Source: Cyrtodaria siliqua
Lineage: Eukaryota > Mollusca > Bivalvia > Adapedonta > Hiatellidae
Direction of reading: 5' to 3'
Length of the DNA stretch: 64,000 nucleotides
Assembly (NCBI GenBank): GCA_037043455.1
Contig: JAWPHD010000095.1
Location: 186,001-250,000, forward strand
Part shown: in pieces, positions 24,105 to 36,719 of the stretch
Numbering within the stretch: the stretch's first letter is position 1
How the letters are laid out: each line of letters opens with the position of its first letter
Notes under the pieces: model-generated
Seen by the model: the letters and a program-made list of their open reading frames with translations, nothing else
Databases searched by the model: none
Told to the model about the DNA's origin: nothing
Position numbers and translations under genes: made by a program

Positions 24105-27100
24105 ATGCTTTTACGAAGAATAACGAATGTCACTCTCAAATACTGTTTCAGAAATGTTCATTATATACAAGGGCAGTCGCCAGAACCTAAAATAAGAGAA
24201 TACTTTTATTTTATTGACCATCAAGGACAGGTAATTTTTTCTGATAACTGATCTCGATTTCATTCAGGCATAGTGCATAAACATGCGACGTGACTGATCT
24301 CGATTTCATTCAGGCATAGTGCATAAACATGCGACGTGTATATGCGATTGACATTTTTGACTTTGTGCAGAGCTTTAATGTGCTCGACAAATACAGTCAA
24401 TTTAACACTGAATATGTCATAAAAACCCGAGATATCCTATTGTGCCGGGGTCAAGTTTTGTTCATAAAACTTTGCAAGCATGATCACATTGAAGGTTGAC
24501 CATTTGTGTTTTGGTTTGTAGGTTTAAGTCAGATTATTGAGAAAAAATATATTTAATATATTTTATTGATAGAGCTATTTTGGTCTCTGATTGTTCTTGT
24601 TTTTTATTATTGCATCATTTGTCCTTTAAAATATATCAGGGACTGTAGACTATGAACGCAAGACGATTTTTGATATGTGCCATCCTCCGTCGTATGTAAA
24701 AAAAGCACCCAAAGACGTCAAATAAATGAGACTAGGACTGTAGAAAGACGGGGATGTGCAACGCGCTATATAACAGTAAAAAATATCGATTTTTCAGTGC
24801 CAAAAGTATTTACGGCATATTCTGACAGTTTATATTACTAACACAACTAGAAACAGCACTCGCATGATATTTTTGCATGATACGCTCTAAAATATGTTTA
24901 AAACAAATAAACGTTATATATTCACTATACAGAGTTAGTGTTGAGACACCCCAAACTCGAAATCTCGCGAAAAACGAGAGCGAGATTTGATAATGGCAAA
25001 ATCGTGAATAGCCAATAAGTGACCTATACGGCCGGTCTTGTCTTTAATTACAAACAGTGTGCGTACTTACTGACAACAGCTCTTAATTAAGTTTGCATGT
25101 CTTTAAAAAAAGAAAATGATAATTTAATAAAGAGTTCATTATATACGTTTCTGAAAATATGTGGGTTAGTTTCAAAATCAATTCTCTGCTACAAGTATGA
25201 TGATAATAACCTAATCAAAAAATGATATATTATTGTAAAAGGTACACTTACAAGTTGCGTATGCAGTTTTTAATTCGCAGACAATATGGTACCTGTATAA
25301 GCTCAAAGTGAAAATGAAAAGAACAGTTTTTTTTAAAAACAATACTGATGTCAGTCAAATACTTTGATTGATAAAGCCCTGAATAAATGCGTGTCAGCGC
25401 TGGTTGTTGTTTACATATTCAGTCATTGTTTTTAACTACTTATTTAATATCTAAAGTCACTTATATAAATGTATTTACTGACAGTCTGTATCTGTCATAA
25501 ACTTTGACATGTGTACTATCGATAATCAATCTACGTCTGTGTATCGATGATAAAAAAAGGATAACAAATTAACTTGTTACTATAATATTTTTTAAATAAA
25601 ACATTTAACAGAATTATGCGTTGTTTTCGTTTTTTGTTTTTACAAATCCAACTGAACATGATCTACGGTATTTCTAATATGTTAAGTTTCACAAATGCAT
25701 AATACAAATAAAACTGAAAATAAAAATATAACACAATTAGTGTATATATATATTGATGACAGCACACCATGGGTAGCCAGTATTTGCGATTTCTGGCCTC
25801 AACATCTGCTTAGGACAGCCAATTAGCCACCGCATTATTAATTGGAGCAATCTTTTATTTCTTTTAATCACAATAAACACCTGCCATAAACACATTAAAT
25901 TATCGACTCTTCAATTAATTGTTTTTTTCTTTGCATGGCTATATATATCTATGTAGGTGCTATGATTTAAAGTGAAAGCCTTATGAAATCTCACAGTAGA
26001 AATAAAAAAGATATTGCAGAGTTCTTTGAATAATGTTACATATGTCGTAACAATTATCAGCAGTAAATGCTATTTGCGATACATACTGGAATATACTTTT
26101 ATAAACATTATTTGAAGGAGAATTTATATTCTCATGTTTTCAGTGGTGAATTTAAAAATCATCATGTACAGCGTTGAACTGTCAAAATACTGATGCTTAA
26201 TTATTATTTCATAACTGGTCAACACTATTAATATTAACAGTTCCTGTTTACAAGAAATTAAATATAGAACTCTGGTTAAATATGATTAAAATGCGGGCAC
26301 TTATTTAAGTGTAATATGCATAATTTCAGAAATGTCAAACCACACTAATACAATCACAAAGATATCCATTACTCAAATATTACGTTTCATATGATAATAA
26401 TGAATTTTGGATGGAAACTGTATTAATCAACTGATAGGTCATGCAGCCATATTTTCAATAAAAAAAAGGCATTTCATGACAAATTAACAAATTTCACATG
26501 CTCCAAATTTCTAAAGTAAGCTCATTCAAAAATGTATATACAAGTACAATAACATGGCCATTACTTGAATAAATAATTAATTTTTTACTCATATAAATGT
26601 TCGCTGAATTGGGAAATCATTAACAACCAACACCATAAAATACGGTTTTCCCGCTGTTTTCCCATTTTCTTTTGTGTACCTTTGCTGACCAAACATCTCC
26701 ATAAGTTTGTATAACAAAGTAAATTAAACATAACACAAAGAAAAAAACATTTACCATATCAATCTGAGAAACAATAATATGCGACATCAATAATTACTGA
26801 GATGTTTGCGATCTTGTTACAATTTTTTATTAGCAGAAACCAGTGTTACCAATAAAAATGCGGCAGAAGTCTCGCGAATGCCCGAATTTATGAGATTTCG
26901 TCTCGTTTCATAATCCTGTAATATAAACGGGTCCTGAATATATGTATGCAAGTGATTCGGCGTAATACATTGGTGCCTATAAACTTGTTTCAGATCTTAA
27001 AACAATTACTATAAACACCTTATTTTTGTGTTACCTGTGTAGCATGGCAGACACTTAGGGATCACATTGTCCATCGTTGTCCGTCCCTCACACTTTAACC

Positions 27101-30100
27101 TGCAACCTTAAATGTTGGCCATAACTTGAAAAGTATATTTGACCTATGTTCATGAATCTTCTCACACATCTTCATCTTACCCTAAGGAAATTGAATGTTG
27201 TTACACATGTCCAATAACTCTGACTTTCATATCAGCAGAGTAATGCCCCTTTTCATAAAACTTGAACCTACAACTTAACCAAGCTCGTAACTGGCCATAA
27301 CTTGAAAAATATTTGACCTATGTTCATGAAACTTCACAAACGGCTACTTCTTACCGCAAAGAATGTTGTTACACTTGTCCAATAACTCTGACTGCAATTT
27401 CGGCATCTTATCACCTTTTCATAAAACTTAAACCTGCAACTATAAACACCTTAGCTCATAACTTGACAAGATATTGACCTATGGTCATGAAACTTTATAC
27501 AGTTTTTCTTTATCAATTATTCAATTTCTTTGACATGTCCAAAAACTCATTTTCATTTTGGCAGAGTTATGTCCTTTTTCGTAAAACTTTAACCTGCAAC
27601 CTAACCTAGCTCATAACTTGACAAAATATTGACTTATGGTCATGAAACTTTTCTTCCTTATCAAATTATCCAATGCAGATGTATGCCCTTTTTTATAAAC
27701 TTAAACAATTAAAATAAATCTGCTTCATAATTCATGATGGATTGCACCCCTTGTCTACAAACTTTATAGTTAAGATTGTCCTTTCTGAAATAAGGACATG
27801 GCAGGAGACACAAGTGTTCTGTGGAACGCCCTTCTTAAGTTTAAAACTACTACAGGAAACACATATTTTAAGCACTGCCATGAAAGCGACATGGGTGTAT
27901 ATTGTTACCCTTGTCCATCCATCTGTCCGTCCCACTGGACACACACATAAAAAAAACGTTTTACATTTATGTTTTTCATTAAATCCGTTTTTATGTTACT
28001 GCATCTGTGTCCCATGGACACGTTTTCTGTTTGTTATTGCCCCATTCAAAAGTTTATTATAATATAATCTACTCAGTTGTTCATTGATATTGCTTTTACT
28101 TTTCAGCTTTTCCTTGATGATTCCAAGATGAAAAACTTTACTTCATGTTTTAAAGGTACTAGTATATTTAATTTCTTATTTCAAATGAGAAGTGTATCCA
28201 CAGCTATTTCTTTTGCTTGACACTGTAATTTAGAAATTTTAATTTAAATACTTAGCAGTTGTCAAGTATTTTGAAAGCAGCTATGCTAGTATATCTCCAG
28301 ATATTTCTGTCAGGCACAGATTATGACCTGAGCCTGTTGAGATCTTTTAAAATGAAATATTGATTCCAAAAAGAATAAAGAGCCCTTTTAAACCAATTTC
28401 TACAATCAGGTTTCCACATTTTCAGCGTGAACATGGTGAGATTTTCACTAAATTTGGTTTGAATGGTTTGTTTCAATAAGACCTCAGACGAGTTTGACAA
28501 TGAGCGAAATTGACTTGTGTGTTACAGAGTGTGTTACAGAGTGCCATACTGATAGTCTTTTTATGCCTCATCCACTGAATGGTGATGGGGCATATAGCGT
28601 TAGCCATGTTACGTCCATCCTTCTGTCCGTTCTCACCAGTGATACTTTGTGGGACTTTTTTGATGCCCAATGACACTTTCTGCAACTGTTTGACTTTGTG
28701 AGACTAGCCCCACAACACATCTTTAAGTAGTTGCATAAAAACATGTTTTGTGCTACCCTGAGTCAGAAAAAAAGAAGCCTCAAAGTGTTTCCAGCTTGCA
28801 GAAAGTCGCACAGTGCTTTAAAAAGACACACAATGCAACCTGTCATGTATCATTTATTCGTCCGTCTGTCCGTCTTTCCGCCCATACCGAAAAGTTTGTG
28901 CATCTATCTCCTCCCACATTTTTCAACCGATGGCTTTGAAACTTTACAGGATGCTTTCCTATGATAACAAGATGTGCATATCTTTTTGGCGTCAAAACCG
29001 ACCCAGAATTAACAGAGCTACGGCTCCTTTTTGTAAAATTTTATGTCAAAATATCTTGTGTGTCCTTCTACTCCCACATATTTCAATCGATTGCTTCGAA
29101 ACTTACACAGGATACTTACCTATGATGTCAAGATGTGCATATTGTTTCGGCGTCAAAATCGACCTAGTACTACCGGACTTATGACCCTTTTTTGTCAAAT
29201 TTTACATTAAAATATCTTGTGTGTCTTCTCCCACTGTTTTCCTCCGTTTCTTTTCAAAATTTACAGGATGCTTATCTATGATACCAAAATGTGCATATCG
29301 ATTCAGCGTAAAAATTGACCAAGTATTACGGCTCTTTTTTCGTCGAATTTTATGTCAAAATATCTTGTGTATCTTTAAGTCTTTCCTTATGTAAGTAAGT
29401 CTATGTGAAATTTCTATATATACAAACTTTGGACCAAGTGGGGTGTACATGTTTTACAAGTGCAAAACACAACAACACCCACAACCGAAATTTAAACTCA
29501 CAACCGCATGCTAACAATTTAGAAGAAGATTTTTTTAAGTTTTCCCTATATAAGTCTGTAAAACATTCAAAATCTTTACATACAAACTTTAGAAAAGGAA
29601 AATGAATCCAAACAAGAAACATTAAGAAAATGAAGAATTAAATAAACAAAAAAAAGATTACCTCCAGTGGGATTTGAACCTACGGCCCTAGCTTCCCAGG
29701 GTACAGGAAGTGCTTATGACACCATTTGAACAGATTTGGTAGAGGACCATAAGCTTATAGTAAATGCAGAATATTAAACCTCTGGCACTTGAAGTTTCAG
29801 AGAAGATCTTTTAAGTTTTTCCCTATGTAAGTCTATGTAAAACTGTGACCTGCGGGGCGGGGCCAAATTTAACCCCAGGGTCACCATTTGAAAAACTTCA
29901 TAGAGGACCATAAGCAGATCTACGTGTAATGCATGAGAGCTCTGTGCATTGTGGTTTCAGAGAAGATGTTTTAAGTTTTTCTTATGTATAATTATATGTC
30001 TATGAAAAACATGCACAATCGCCATATACATATTTTGGACCCCAGGGGCACAACCATTTTTGACCCCGGGTCTTCATTTGAACAAATTTGATAGTCTAGG

Positions 30101-32797
30101 CATTGACGATAATTTTAAAAGAAAATCTGTCGGAACTCTGTCCAGTGGTTCTTGAGAATATTTTTAAGGTTTTGACCATATATGGTAATGGCAGCCATCT
30201 TGGATGTGGTGCAGACCTAATTTTAACAAATTTGAAAAGCATTCATCTAAGGATCATCCATATGAAGTTTGAAAAGCGGTTTCTGAGTAGAAGTCGTTTA
30301 AAGCAAAGTTTAACAGATGCCGATGACAGACAAAGAGTGATCCCAATAGATCACCTGAATCGAAGGTGGCACTTAAAGGGAATCAAAGTAAGCTAGCTTA
30401 AGTAAACGGTTTCAGATTTTCACCGAATGAAGGACAGTTATGATATTAACGTATCCCCGACAAGTTTGGCAGTGACACAGTAGTTATTTTCCTTGATTAT
30501 ATAAAAATAAGCAAATTTCAACTTGTGAAGAAAAGGGGTTCTAATATGTGTGTATCATCAATAGATGGTGTGGCGATATATGTAGGTTAAACTTTAAAAA
30601 ATCTTCTCCTAAAACTGATATGGTTGTAGTTCTGATACTAGTATGTTCAATGTAGCATTTGTTTAAATTACTGTTCCGTCAACAACAGCCACAGTTTAAA
30701 ACAGATGTATACCAGTTCTAAACCTACTGACGACGAGGTATTTGTATATAACTTACATATTTTTAGAATCCATACTCTATAGACAATATAATCAGCTTTA
30801 ACCTGCAGCCAGGCCAAACCCCAAAACTGGAGCGTCGTATTGAGAATTACATGCACCAACTCAAAATTCATTGTAAGCATATTCATTCGGGTATTTTAAG
30901 AACCTGTGAATAAACATAAACTTTTAATCGGCTTATATACATTATTATATGACCTGAACACATGGATAAAGTTTAAATAAACGTTTTTTTAGTGTAATTT
31001 TGCTCTTATTTGGCTGGTTAGTTTCTTTAATGGTTCCCTCCATGACCTCACTACTGCACATTCCTAGGGAGGCGGTTACGTTTTATAACTAAAACAATAT
31101 ATAGGGCAATCTTGAAATAATCCTTTTTTGAAACAAGTTCTAATACTTTGCCTGTGGCATATTGACTCATGGTTTGAAATTAATTTGTACACACAATGGC
31201 ACAAAAGCTCTTACTGTCCTCTGGGCTAATCTTTCGCTTCTCCAGTCGCCATATAGGCTAAACAAGAAGCACCAATAGTAGTGCAAACACAGGCCTGCCT
31301 GGAATTCACCAACCATTCTTGAGATATTCTTAGACTTAAGCTCAAGTATGCAACTTTCAATCACAAATATGTCTATAAGTTTACAGAAGAAAGGTTCATA
31401 ACAAGCTGCTGTGTAAAAATATGATGCATACTAATAGAGATAAACTTCTTACGATTGTTTATCTTTGAAGTTCATAGAAATATTTGTGAACGGATTTTCA
31501 GTACTTGAGCTCAAGTCTAAGAATAGTTTCAAGAATGGTTGGTGAATTCCAGGCCAGAATGCAAATATGACTATAGCATTTTAACTGAAAAAGCTTAGTC
31601 AACAAGGGAGATAATTCAGGTAAAATACAAGACGGGGTTATGGTTATTGTCGTTAAAAGTGTGTAATGATAATGAACATGTGTCCCATGTTTCCAAGCTT
31701 TCGGACTACATGTATTTGTTTTTGAGAAATGAGGAAAACCAAAACGTGTAGATGGACAGACATACAGATGGAAATCACCAAACCATAAGGCAGGATTTGC
31801 TTTGCAATCCGGCTTAAATCCAAAGTGTACTACGGTACCGTTTATTAGTTATTTGCAAGCAGATTTGAAGTGATACTGGATTTATAAATTGACATGCTAA
31901 TAATGTTAATTAAGAAATAGAACATCGTTTACTGTGAATTATCGTTTAATATATCACAGTTTGCAGTTTAATTGTAATTGTTTACCATTGAACGCGAACC
32001 GTGATATATTATAGATAATTCACCGTAAACGATGTTCTATTTCTATTCTAATACCCCTAAAATGTGAAAATAACGCACACATCTGAAATCTTTCGCATTG
32101 CTTTGCTTACTCTCCTAACGTTGTATACGTTACAATGCACAATGCGCAATGCTTATTCTAACATTGCAAAAATTACAGTAATATATCGTTCAATATAACG
32201 AGATATTTTAAACTAGGCTATATAGTGCGGATGTATTAGAATGCTTGATAAATACTTCAAAATTGCTGTGAAGATTCTTCAGATTGATAAACCTGGTATT
32301 TGCTTTTTTCAGAAAGGACATTCCTGGACTTCTTTTTCAAAAGGCTGCGGCTAAACAAGACGGATCGGTACAGAGAGGAGTTTCCATACATTTCGCTATG
32401 TGGCCGAGAGAGGAACTATATACGCTGTGATGACCGACCTATAGTTTTTATACATTTGTTGGAAAGTGAACCAGATATACTGACATATGGATGTATTGGC
32501 ACTTCCCTGCGCGTTCAATTTCATCCGGAGCAAATCTGCATGCTCCCAGAGTCGGGACGAATTTACCATCCGGCAGATCCAGCTTTAGGTGGGGTCGGTC
32601 TGATAAAGTCTAGCATAGCCATCGCTATAAGTAAACATTTTGACTTTGAAAATGGCGAGGAAAATCCGCCAACACACTTTACATGGAAGGGAGTTAAATA
32701 TCCCTTGACTAATGAGTTACTTCCCTTGATGGAATTGACACCAGATGAAGCCAGAAAGAAACTTGAGGAGTTGGATAATGACGATTCTTCTCCATAA
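24105..32797 (+). CDS. C8orf82: UPF0598 family protein, C8orf82 homologue (complete)
   Basis: Three coding exons: 24105-24230 (residues 1-42), 28107-28155 (43-58), 32313-32797 (59-219, TAA stop). Splice sites are CAG/GT throughout; intron phases are 0 and 1. The 219-residue product is close to the human 216. Family landmarks are continuous across both junctions: QGQSPEPKIREYFYFIDHQGQ ends exon 1 split from LFLDDSKMKNF in exon 2, then FFFKRLRLNKTDRYREEFP, CGRERNYIRCDDRPIVF (about 91-107) and GRIYHPADPALGGVGLIKS. The molecular function of the family is unknown. The N-terminus (MLLRRITNVTLKYCFRNVHY) is rich in Arg and hydrophobic residues with no acidic residue, which fits a mitochondrial targeting sequence; that is inference. 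Divergent with KATNB1. Intron 1 carries a 47-bp tandem duplication just after the donor and a degenerate repeat block near its end. Confidence 0.95.
24247..24340. repeat. 47-bp perfect tandem duplication
   Basis: CTGATCTCGATTTCATTCAG through AAACATGCGACGTGA occurs twice in a row 17 bp after the C8orf82 exon 1 donor. The copies are identical, so the duplication is recent. Confidence 0.9.
24341..27050. other. C8orf82 intron 1, no gene seen
   Basis: 2.7 kb of AT-rich sequence with no repeat array and no open frame over 60 codons that I credit. Confidence 0.45.
27060..27720. repeat. Degenerate tandem block, about 130-bp unit
   Basis: CTCATAACTTGACAA-ATATTGACCTATG and TCATGAAACTT plus CCAATAACTCTGAC recur four to five times with strong divergence, just upstream of C8orf82 exon 2. 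Confidence 0.7.
28156..28859. other. C8orf82 intron 2, first part, no feature seen
   Basis: Contains a short phrase GCATATAGCGTTAGCCATGT typical of mollusc repeats but no complete element. Confidence 0.35.
28860..29390. repeat. Degenerate tandem block, about 135-150 bp unit
   Basis: GATGTGCATAT, GGCGTCAAAA, CGACC, CGGCTCTTTTT and ATGTCAAAATATCTTGTGTG return in order four times. Confidence 0.7.
29391..30400. repeat. Degenerate interspersed repeat with a tRNA-like patch
   Basis: TTTAAGTTTTTCCCTATGTAAGTCTATG-AAA recurs at about 29375, 29530, 29810 and 29965. On the minus strand at about 29670-29705 GTAGGTTCAAATCCC looks like a tRNA B box, but no complete tRNA folds. Confidence 0.5.
30401..31296. 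other. C8orf82 intron 2, no feature seen
   Basis: Nothing identifiable apart from short open frames without family resemblance. Confidence 0.35.
31297..31555. mobile_element. MITE-like fold-back element, about 50-bp arms
   Basis: Left arm GCCTGGAATTCACCAACCAT through AGCTCAAGTA (31297-31348) is matched inverted at 31501-31555 with few differences. About 150 bp between the arms, no coding. Confidence 0.82.
31913..32044. mobile_element. Small fold-back element or palindrome
   Basis: AGAAATAGAACATCGTTTAC at 31913 pairs with GTAAACGATGTTCTATTTCT ending at 32044; pairing continues inward (GTGAATTATC, TAATATATCAC) almost to a short loop. It lies 270 bp upstream of C8orf82 exon 3. Confidence 0.85.
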
Positions 32798-32935
32798 CGT
32801 TAAACGCATGCCCTATATGTGTGCTTCTACTGATATTAAATAGTTGTGATAGGATTTATGTCTCTCACTACTGATGTATTTGCTAAACTTGTGTGTGACA
32901 CAACCTCTTGTTATTTACCTGATTATATCAAGTTT

Positions 32936-32941
32936 AATAAA
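32936..32941 (+). terminator. Poly(A) signal of C8orf82
   Basis: AATAAA 139 bp after the TAA stop of the last exon, same strand; no better hexamer is nearer. Confidence 0.65.
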
Positions 32942-33065
32942 ATCATCTCAATCAATTTCAAGGTTGCAGATGAACACTGCAATTTTATGTATGTAACATG
33001 ATCTATGAATCCAAGTTATGGCCTTGACCTTTGAGTTAAGGACCTGATTATAGTACACAACAGTC

Positions 33066-33374
33066 TTAAAGGGACACTGTCCGTAAGTAAGCAGATATTG
33101 AGCATAACCAAATAACTGTCTGACTTTTATTCATTGAAATGTATACATGAAAACATGAGGATAGACCCTTTAACGCACACTTATTTTTACTGCGAGTTTG
33201 GGCTGCGAGTTCGAACCCACGAAGTGGATTTGCTTTTTTTTGTACCACGATTGAATTCCGTTAAACAATCTTGCTTTTAATTAGTAAATATTGAATAATG
33301 TTTAGTGTATAATGTTTGCCAACATAATTATTGGGTGTTTTATAAGCTAAAAGTTACGGACAGTGTCCCTTTAA
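33066..33374. mobile_element. TTAA-type MITE, perfect 21-bp terminal inverted repeats
   Basis: TTAAAGGGACACTGTCCGTA at 33066 is matched exactly at 33354-33374. 309 bp, no coding. It shares the TTAA-AGGGA end with the element at 11192 but has different interior and inner arms, so it is a second family of the same type. Downstream of C8orf82. Confidence 0.88.
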
Positions 33375-33735
33375 GATATATAATTTATCAAAATATTTAA
33401 ATATTCTCAATCCACTTCAAAGGTAAATGAAAGTAGTCAGTGAAAGGAAACCAATATTCTATTTATACAAACAGTGACCTTTGACCAAATGACCTAAAGA
33501 ACTATCTCAAGCTTCCTTTCAATGAACCGCACCTTGTGGTAAAGTTTCGTTAAAATCCATAATGGGAAATTAATGTTATGGAGCTGAACCAATTTTCTAT
33601 TTATAGTAACATTGACCTACGACCAAATTAAGAAATCTTCTCAAGAACCGCTGAACATATTTTGACAGTTTTTGTTTATAAATGATCGCCAACTCCTAGA
33701 CTACAAACAATTTACAAACGAAGTTCCTAGGGTAA

Positions 33736-34853
33736 ACAAGAGGCCCAAGTGGTATGATGTGATTCAAAAACATAAACATAAATATGTAAACTTTGGGTTA
33801 TCGTGGCGGCCATTTTGAATATTTGACAACAACGAAAAACACAAACTTGACAGAGGCCAACAACAGGAACATGTATATAATCAATCTCTACCCAGAGTTG
33901 TCGTTCCTTGCATACACATACATCTCTGTCAACGTCTTCCCAAATACCAAGAATCTTGGCAAACGATGATAAACGGTGGAAATGCAAAATTGCTTGATGA
34001 CACTAATATTTTTCTGAATTAACTTCATATGAAATGCTTATATTATAAAGAAAACAATTTTCGGCTTGAATGTTTTAAATATACAGTAAATTATACTCAG
34101 GATTATATTGCGGTAGAATAAAGGTTTGTACTTTGGCATATCACTCCGCCGTCAAAACTTTAAAATAGGCACCACCAAATCGTCCCCATAGCGTAACAGT
34201 ACAACGATTTGCTTACCAGCACTTTCCAATATCATATAGATCTTAATAACCTACTTAAATTACTAACCTATACTATATATCAAAATGTTGATAATAAGTC
34301 ATGTTTATATCGATTGTTTACATGTCAATCAACGGCCGATAGTTGGTGGTGTCACGGTCTTGAAGTTCTGTTGCTATTTTTATATTTTAGCTATGGTCAT
34401 GTGACAAATTATCATGTGATCGCAGACTACTTTCTTAGACGTTGACAGAGGTCAATGTAATGGGCCTCCTATATAACTATGTAAACTTTGAGTCGCCGTG
34501 GCGGCCATTTTGATTATTCAACGATAACGAAAAACATAAACTTGATAGAAGCCAACCCAAGGAACATGTTTATGGTATTTCACAATAATGGAATAAGTGG
34601 TTTCGGATGAGATGTCGTTTGAAAATTCCTTAAATTTGACTTATTTTTAACCGTGGTGGCCATCTTGGACGACTGGCAGCCATGAAAAACACAAATCTGA
34701 GAGGGGGCCTCCTAAGTAACATGGTGATGAAGTTTTATCAAAATCCTTCAAGCGGTTTCAGAGGAGATGTCGATTTTATAAAATTGCTAACGGACGGACA
34801 GATGAAAAGTGATCCCATAAGCTAGCCTGGCCTTTGGCCAGTAGAGCTAAAAA
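33736..34853 (+). mobile_element. 'ACAAGAGGCCCAAG' repeat element, plus orientation
   Basis: Head ACAAGAGGCCCAAGTGG, internal monomers with GTGGCGGCCATTTTGA, then an ACGGACGGACAGATG microsatellite-like tail and end TTTGGCCAGTAGAGCTAAAA. Same head, body and tail logic as the satellite elements above but a different family. Confidence 0.7.
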
Positions 34854-35110
34854 TGGCTGTGCCCCGGGGTTCCAAACTTTGTATATGGAGTTTTACATAG
34901 ACTTATATAGGGCATTTGTAAATGACAACTGCTCAGAAACGGCTTAACCAATTTTGACAAAATTTCACGTGAACAATACTGAGATCAATGCCTTCCAAAG
35001 TTATACAAATTAGGTCAATGCGACATCCAAGATGGCCGCCATTACCATAAATTATGTTGTCAAAACCTTAAAAAATATTTTCTCAAAAACCGCTGAACAG
35101 ATTTTGGCAG

Positions 35111-36384
35111 TTTTTAGCTCTACTGGCCAGGAGGGCTTATGCGATCACTTTTCGTCCGTCTGTCTGTCTGTTGGCAATTTTATAAAATCGACATCTCCGA
35201 AACCGCTTGAAGGATTTTGATGAAACTTCATCACAATGTTACTAGGGAGGGCCCCTCTAAGTTTACATAAGATTTATATAGGAAAAGGTTAAAAATTACA
35301 TCTTCTCTGAAACCGCTTGAAGGATTTTGATGAAACTTAATCACAATGATATTTGGGATAGTCCCTCTCAGATTTATATTTTTCGCGTATTACATTCTAC
35401 TGAAATATCATATACATGTTCCTTGGGTTAGCCTCTATCAAGTTTGTGTTTTTCGTTATCGTCGAATCATCAAAATGGCCGCCACTGCGACTCAAAGTTT
35501 ACATAGAGTTATATAGGAAAAGGTTAAAAATGACATCTTCTCTGAAACCACTTGAAGGATTTTTGATGAAACTTAATTACCATGATATTTGGAATAGTGT
35601 CTCTCAGATTTCAAACATTATCGCCGAAACCACTTATTCCATTCTACTGAAATATCATATACATGTTCCTTGGGTTGGCCTCTATCAAGTTTGTGTTTTT
35701 CGTTATCGTCAAATAAGCTAAATGGCCGCCACGGCGACCATAAGTTTACATAGAGTTATATAGGAAAAGGTTAAAAATTACATCTCTTAAACCGCCTGAA
35801 ATATTTTGATGAAACTTAAGCACAATGATATTTGGGATAGTCCCTCTCAGATTTGTGTTTTTCGCAGCAGCCAGTCATCCAAGATGGCCGCTATGGCTAA
35901 AAATAGGTTTATATCGTCGAATAATCAAAATGGCCGCCACGGCGACCCAAAATTTACATAAGAGTTATATAATATAGGAAAAGGTTAAAAATTACATCTT
36001 TGCTGAAACCGGCGGAAAGATTTTGATGAAACTTAAGCACAATGATCTTTAGGTTAGTCCCCCTTAGATTTGCGTTTTTGGGGCCTCCAGTCATCTATGA
36101 TGGCCACCATGGCTAAATTTAGGTCAAATTTAGGGACATTTATCAAACGACATATTACCACTTATTCCATTCTAGTTAAATATCATATGCATGTTCCTGT
36201 TGTTGGCCTCTATCAAGTTTGTGTTTTTCGTTGTCAAATATTCAAAATGGCCACCACGATAACCCAAAGTTTACATAGAGTTATATATAGGAAACATGTT
36301 TCTTGGGTTGGCCTCTATCATGTTTATGTTTTTGAATCATATCATACAAGTAGAGCGTCTACAGGCCCTCTTGGGCCTCTTGTT
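35111..36384 (-). mobile_element. Related repeat element in opposite orientation
   Basis: Starts with the complement of the tail (TTTTTAGCTCTACTGGCC, then CGTCCGTCTGTCTGTCTG) and ends with the complement of the head (GGCCCTCTTGGGCCTCTTGT). Carries about four degenerate monomers of roughly 250-300 bp with TGAAACCGCTTGAAGGATTT and AAGTTTACATAGAGTTATAT. Confidence 0.72.
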
Positions 36385-36704
36385 ATTTATAAATGATCGC
36401 CAACTCATAGACTACAAAAGCTGTATAAGAGAAGTTCCTATATTAAAATCAATAATACACAGTCACCCTTGTAGAGGTGAAACATCACCTTGTTGAGATA
36501 CATTCACAGTTTAATTAATATAGTATCGTTTAATTAGAATCTTTGTGACATTACAAAGTTATAGTTGACAAGATCTGGTCAACGGGGTGGTGGGGGAGTG
36601 GGGCCTTTAAATTTCAGTCACGATAAAAATGTTATTTCAAAATCAAATATTTCATGATTCAAATTAAAAACCGCTGTTTCAAAATGCATTTAATTGTCAA
36701 TGAT

Positions 36705-36710
36705 TTTATT
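36705..36710 (-). terminator. Candidate poly(A) signal of PIGM
   Basis: AATAAA on the minus strand starting 10 bp after the TAA stop. It gives a very short 3' UTR, so a later signal may be used instead. Confidence 0.4.
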
Positions 36711-36719
36711 AAAAAATAA

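Larger units (their letters stand above)
33675..36440. repeat. Direct repeats flanking the inverted element pair
   Basis: TTTATAAATGATCGCCAACT followed by C-TAGACTACAAA and GAAGTTCCTA occurs at 33675-33730 and again at 36387-36440, just outside the two outward ends. Confidence 0.75.

Noticed and set aside
30103..30396. 97-codon plus-strand frame
   Set aside because: Inside a degenerate repeat with the mollusc phrase GCAGCCATCTTGGATGTGG; no family resemblance.
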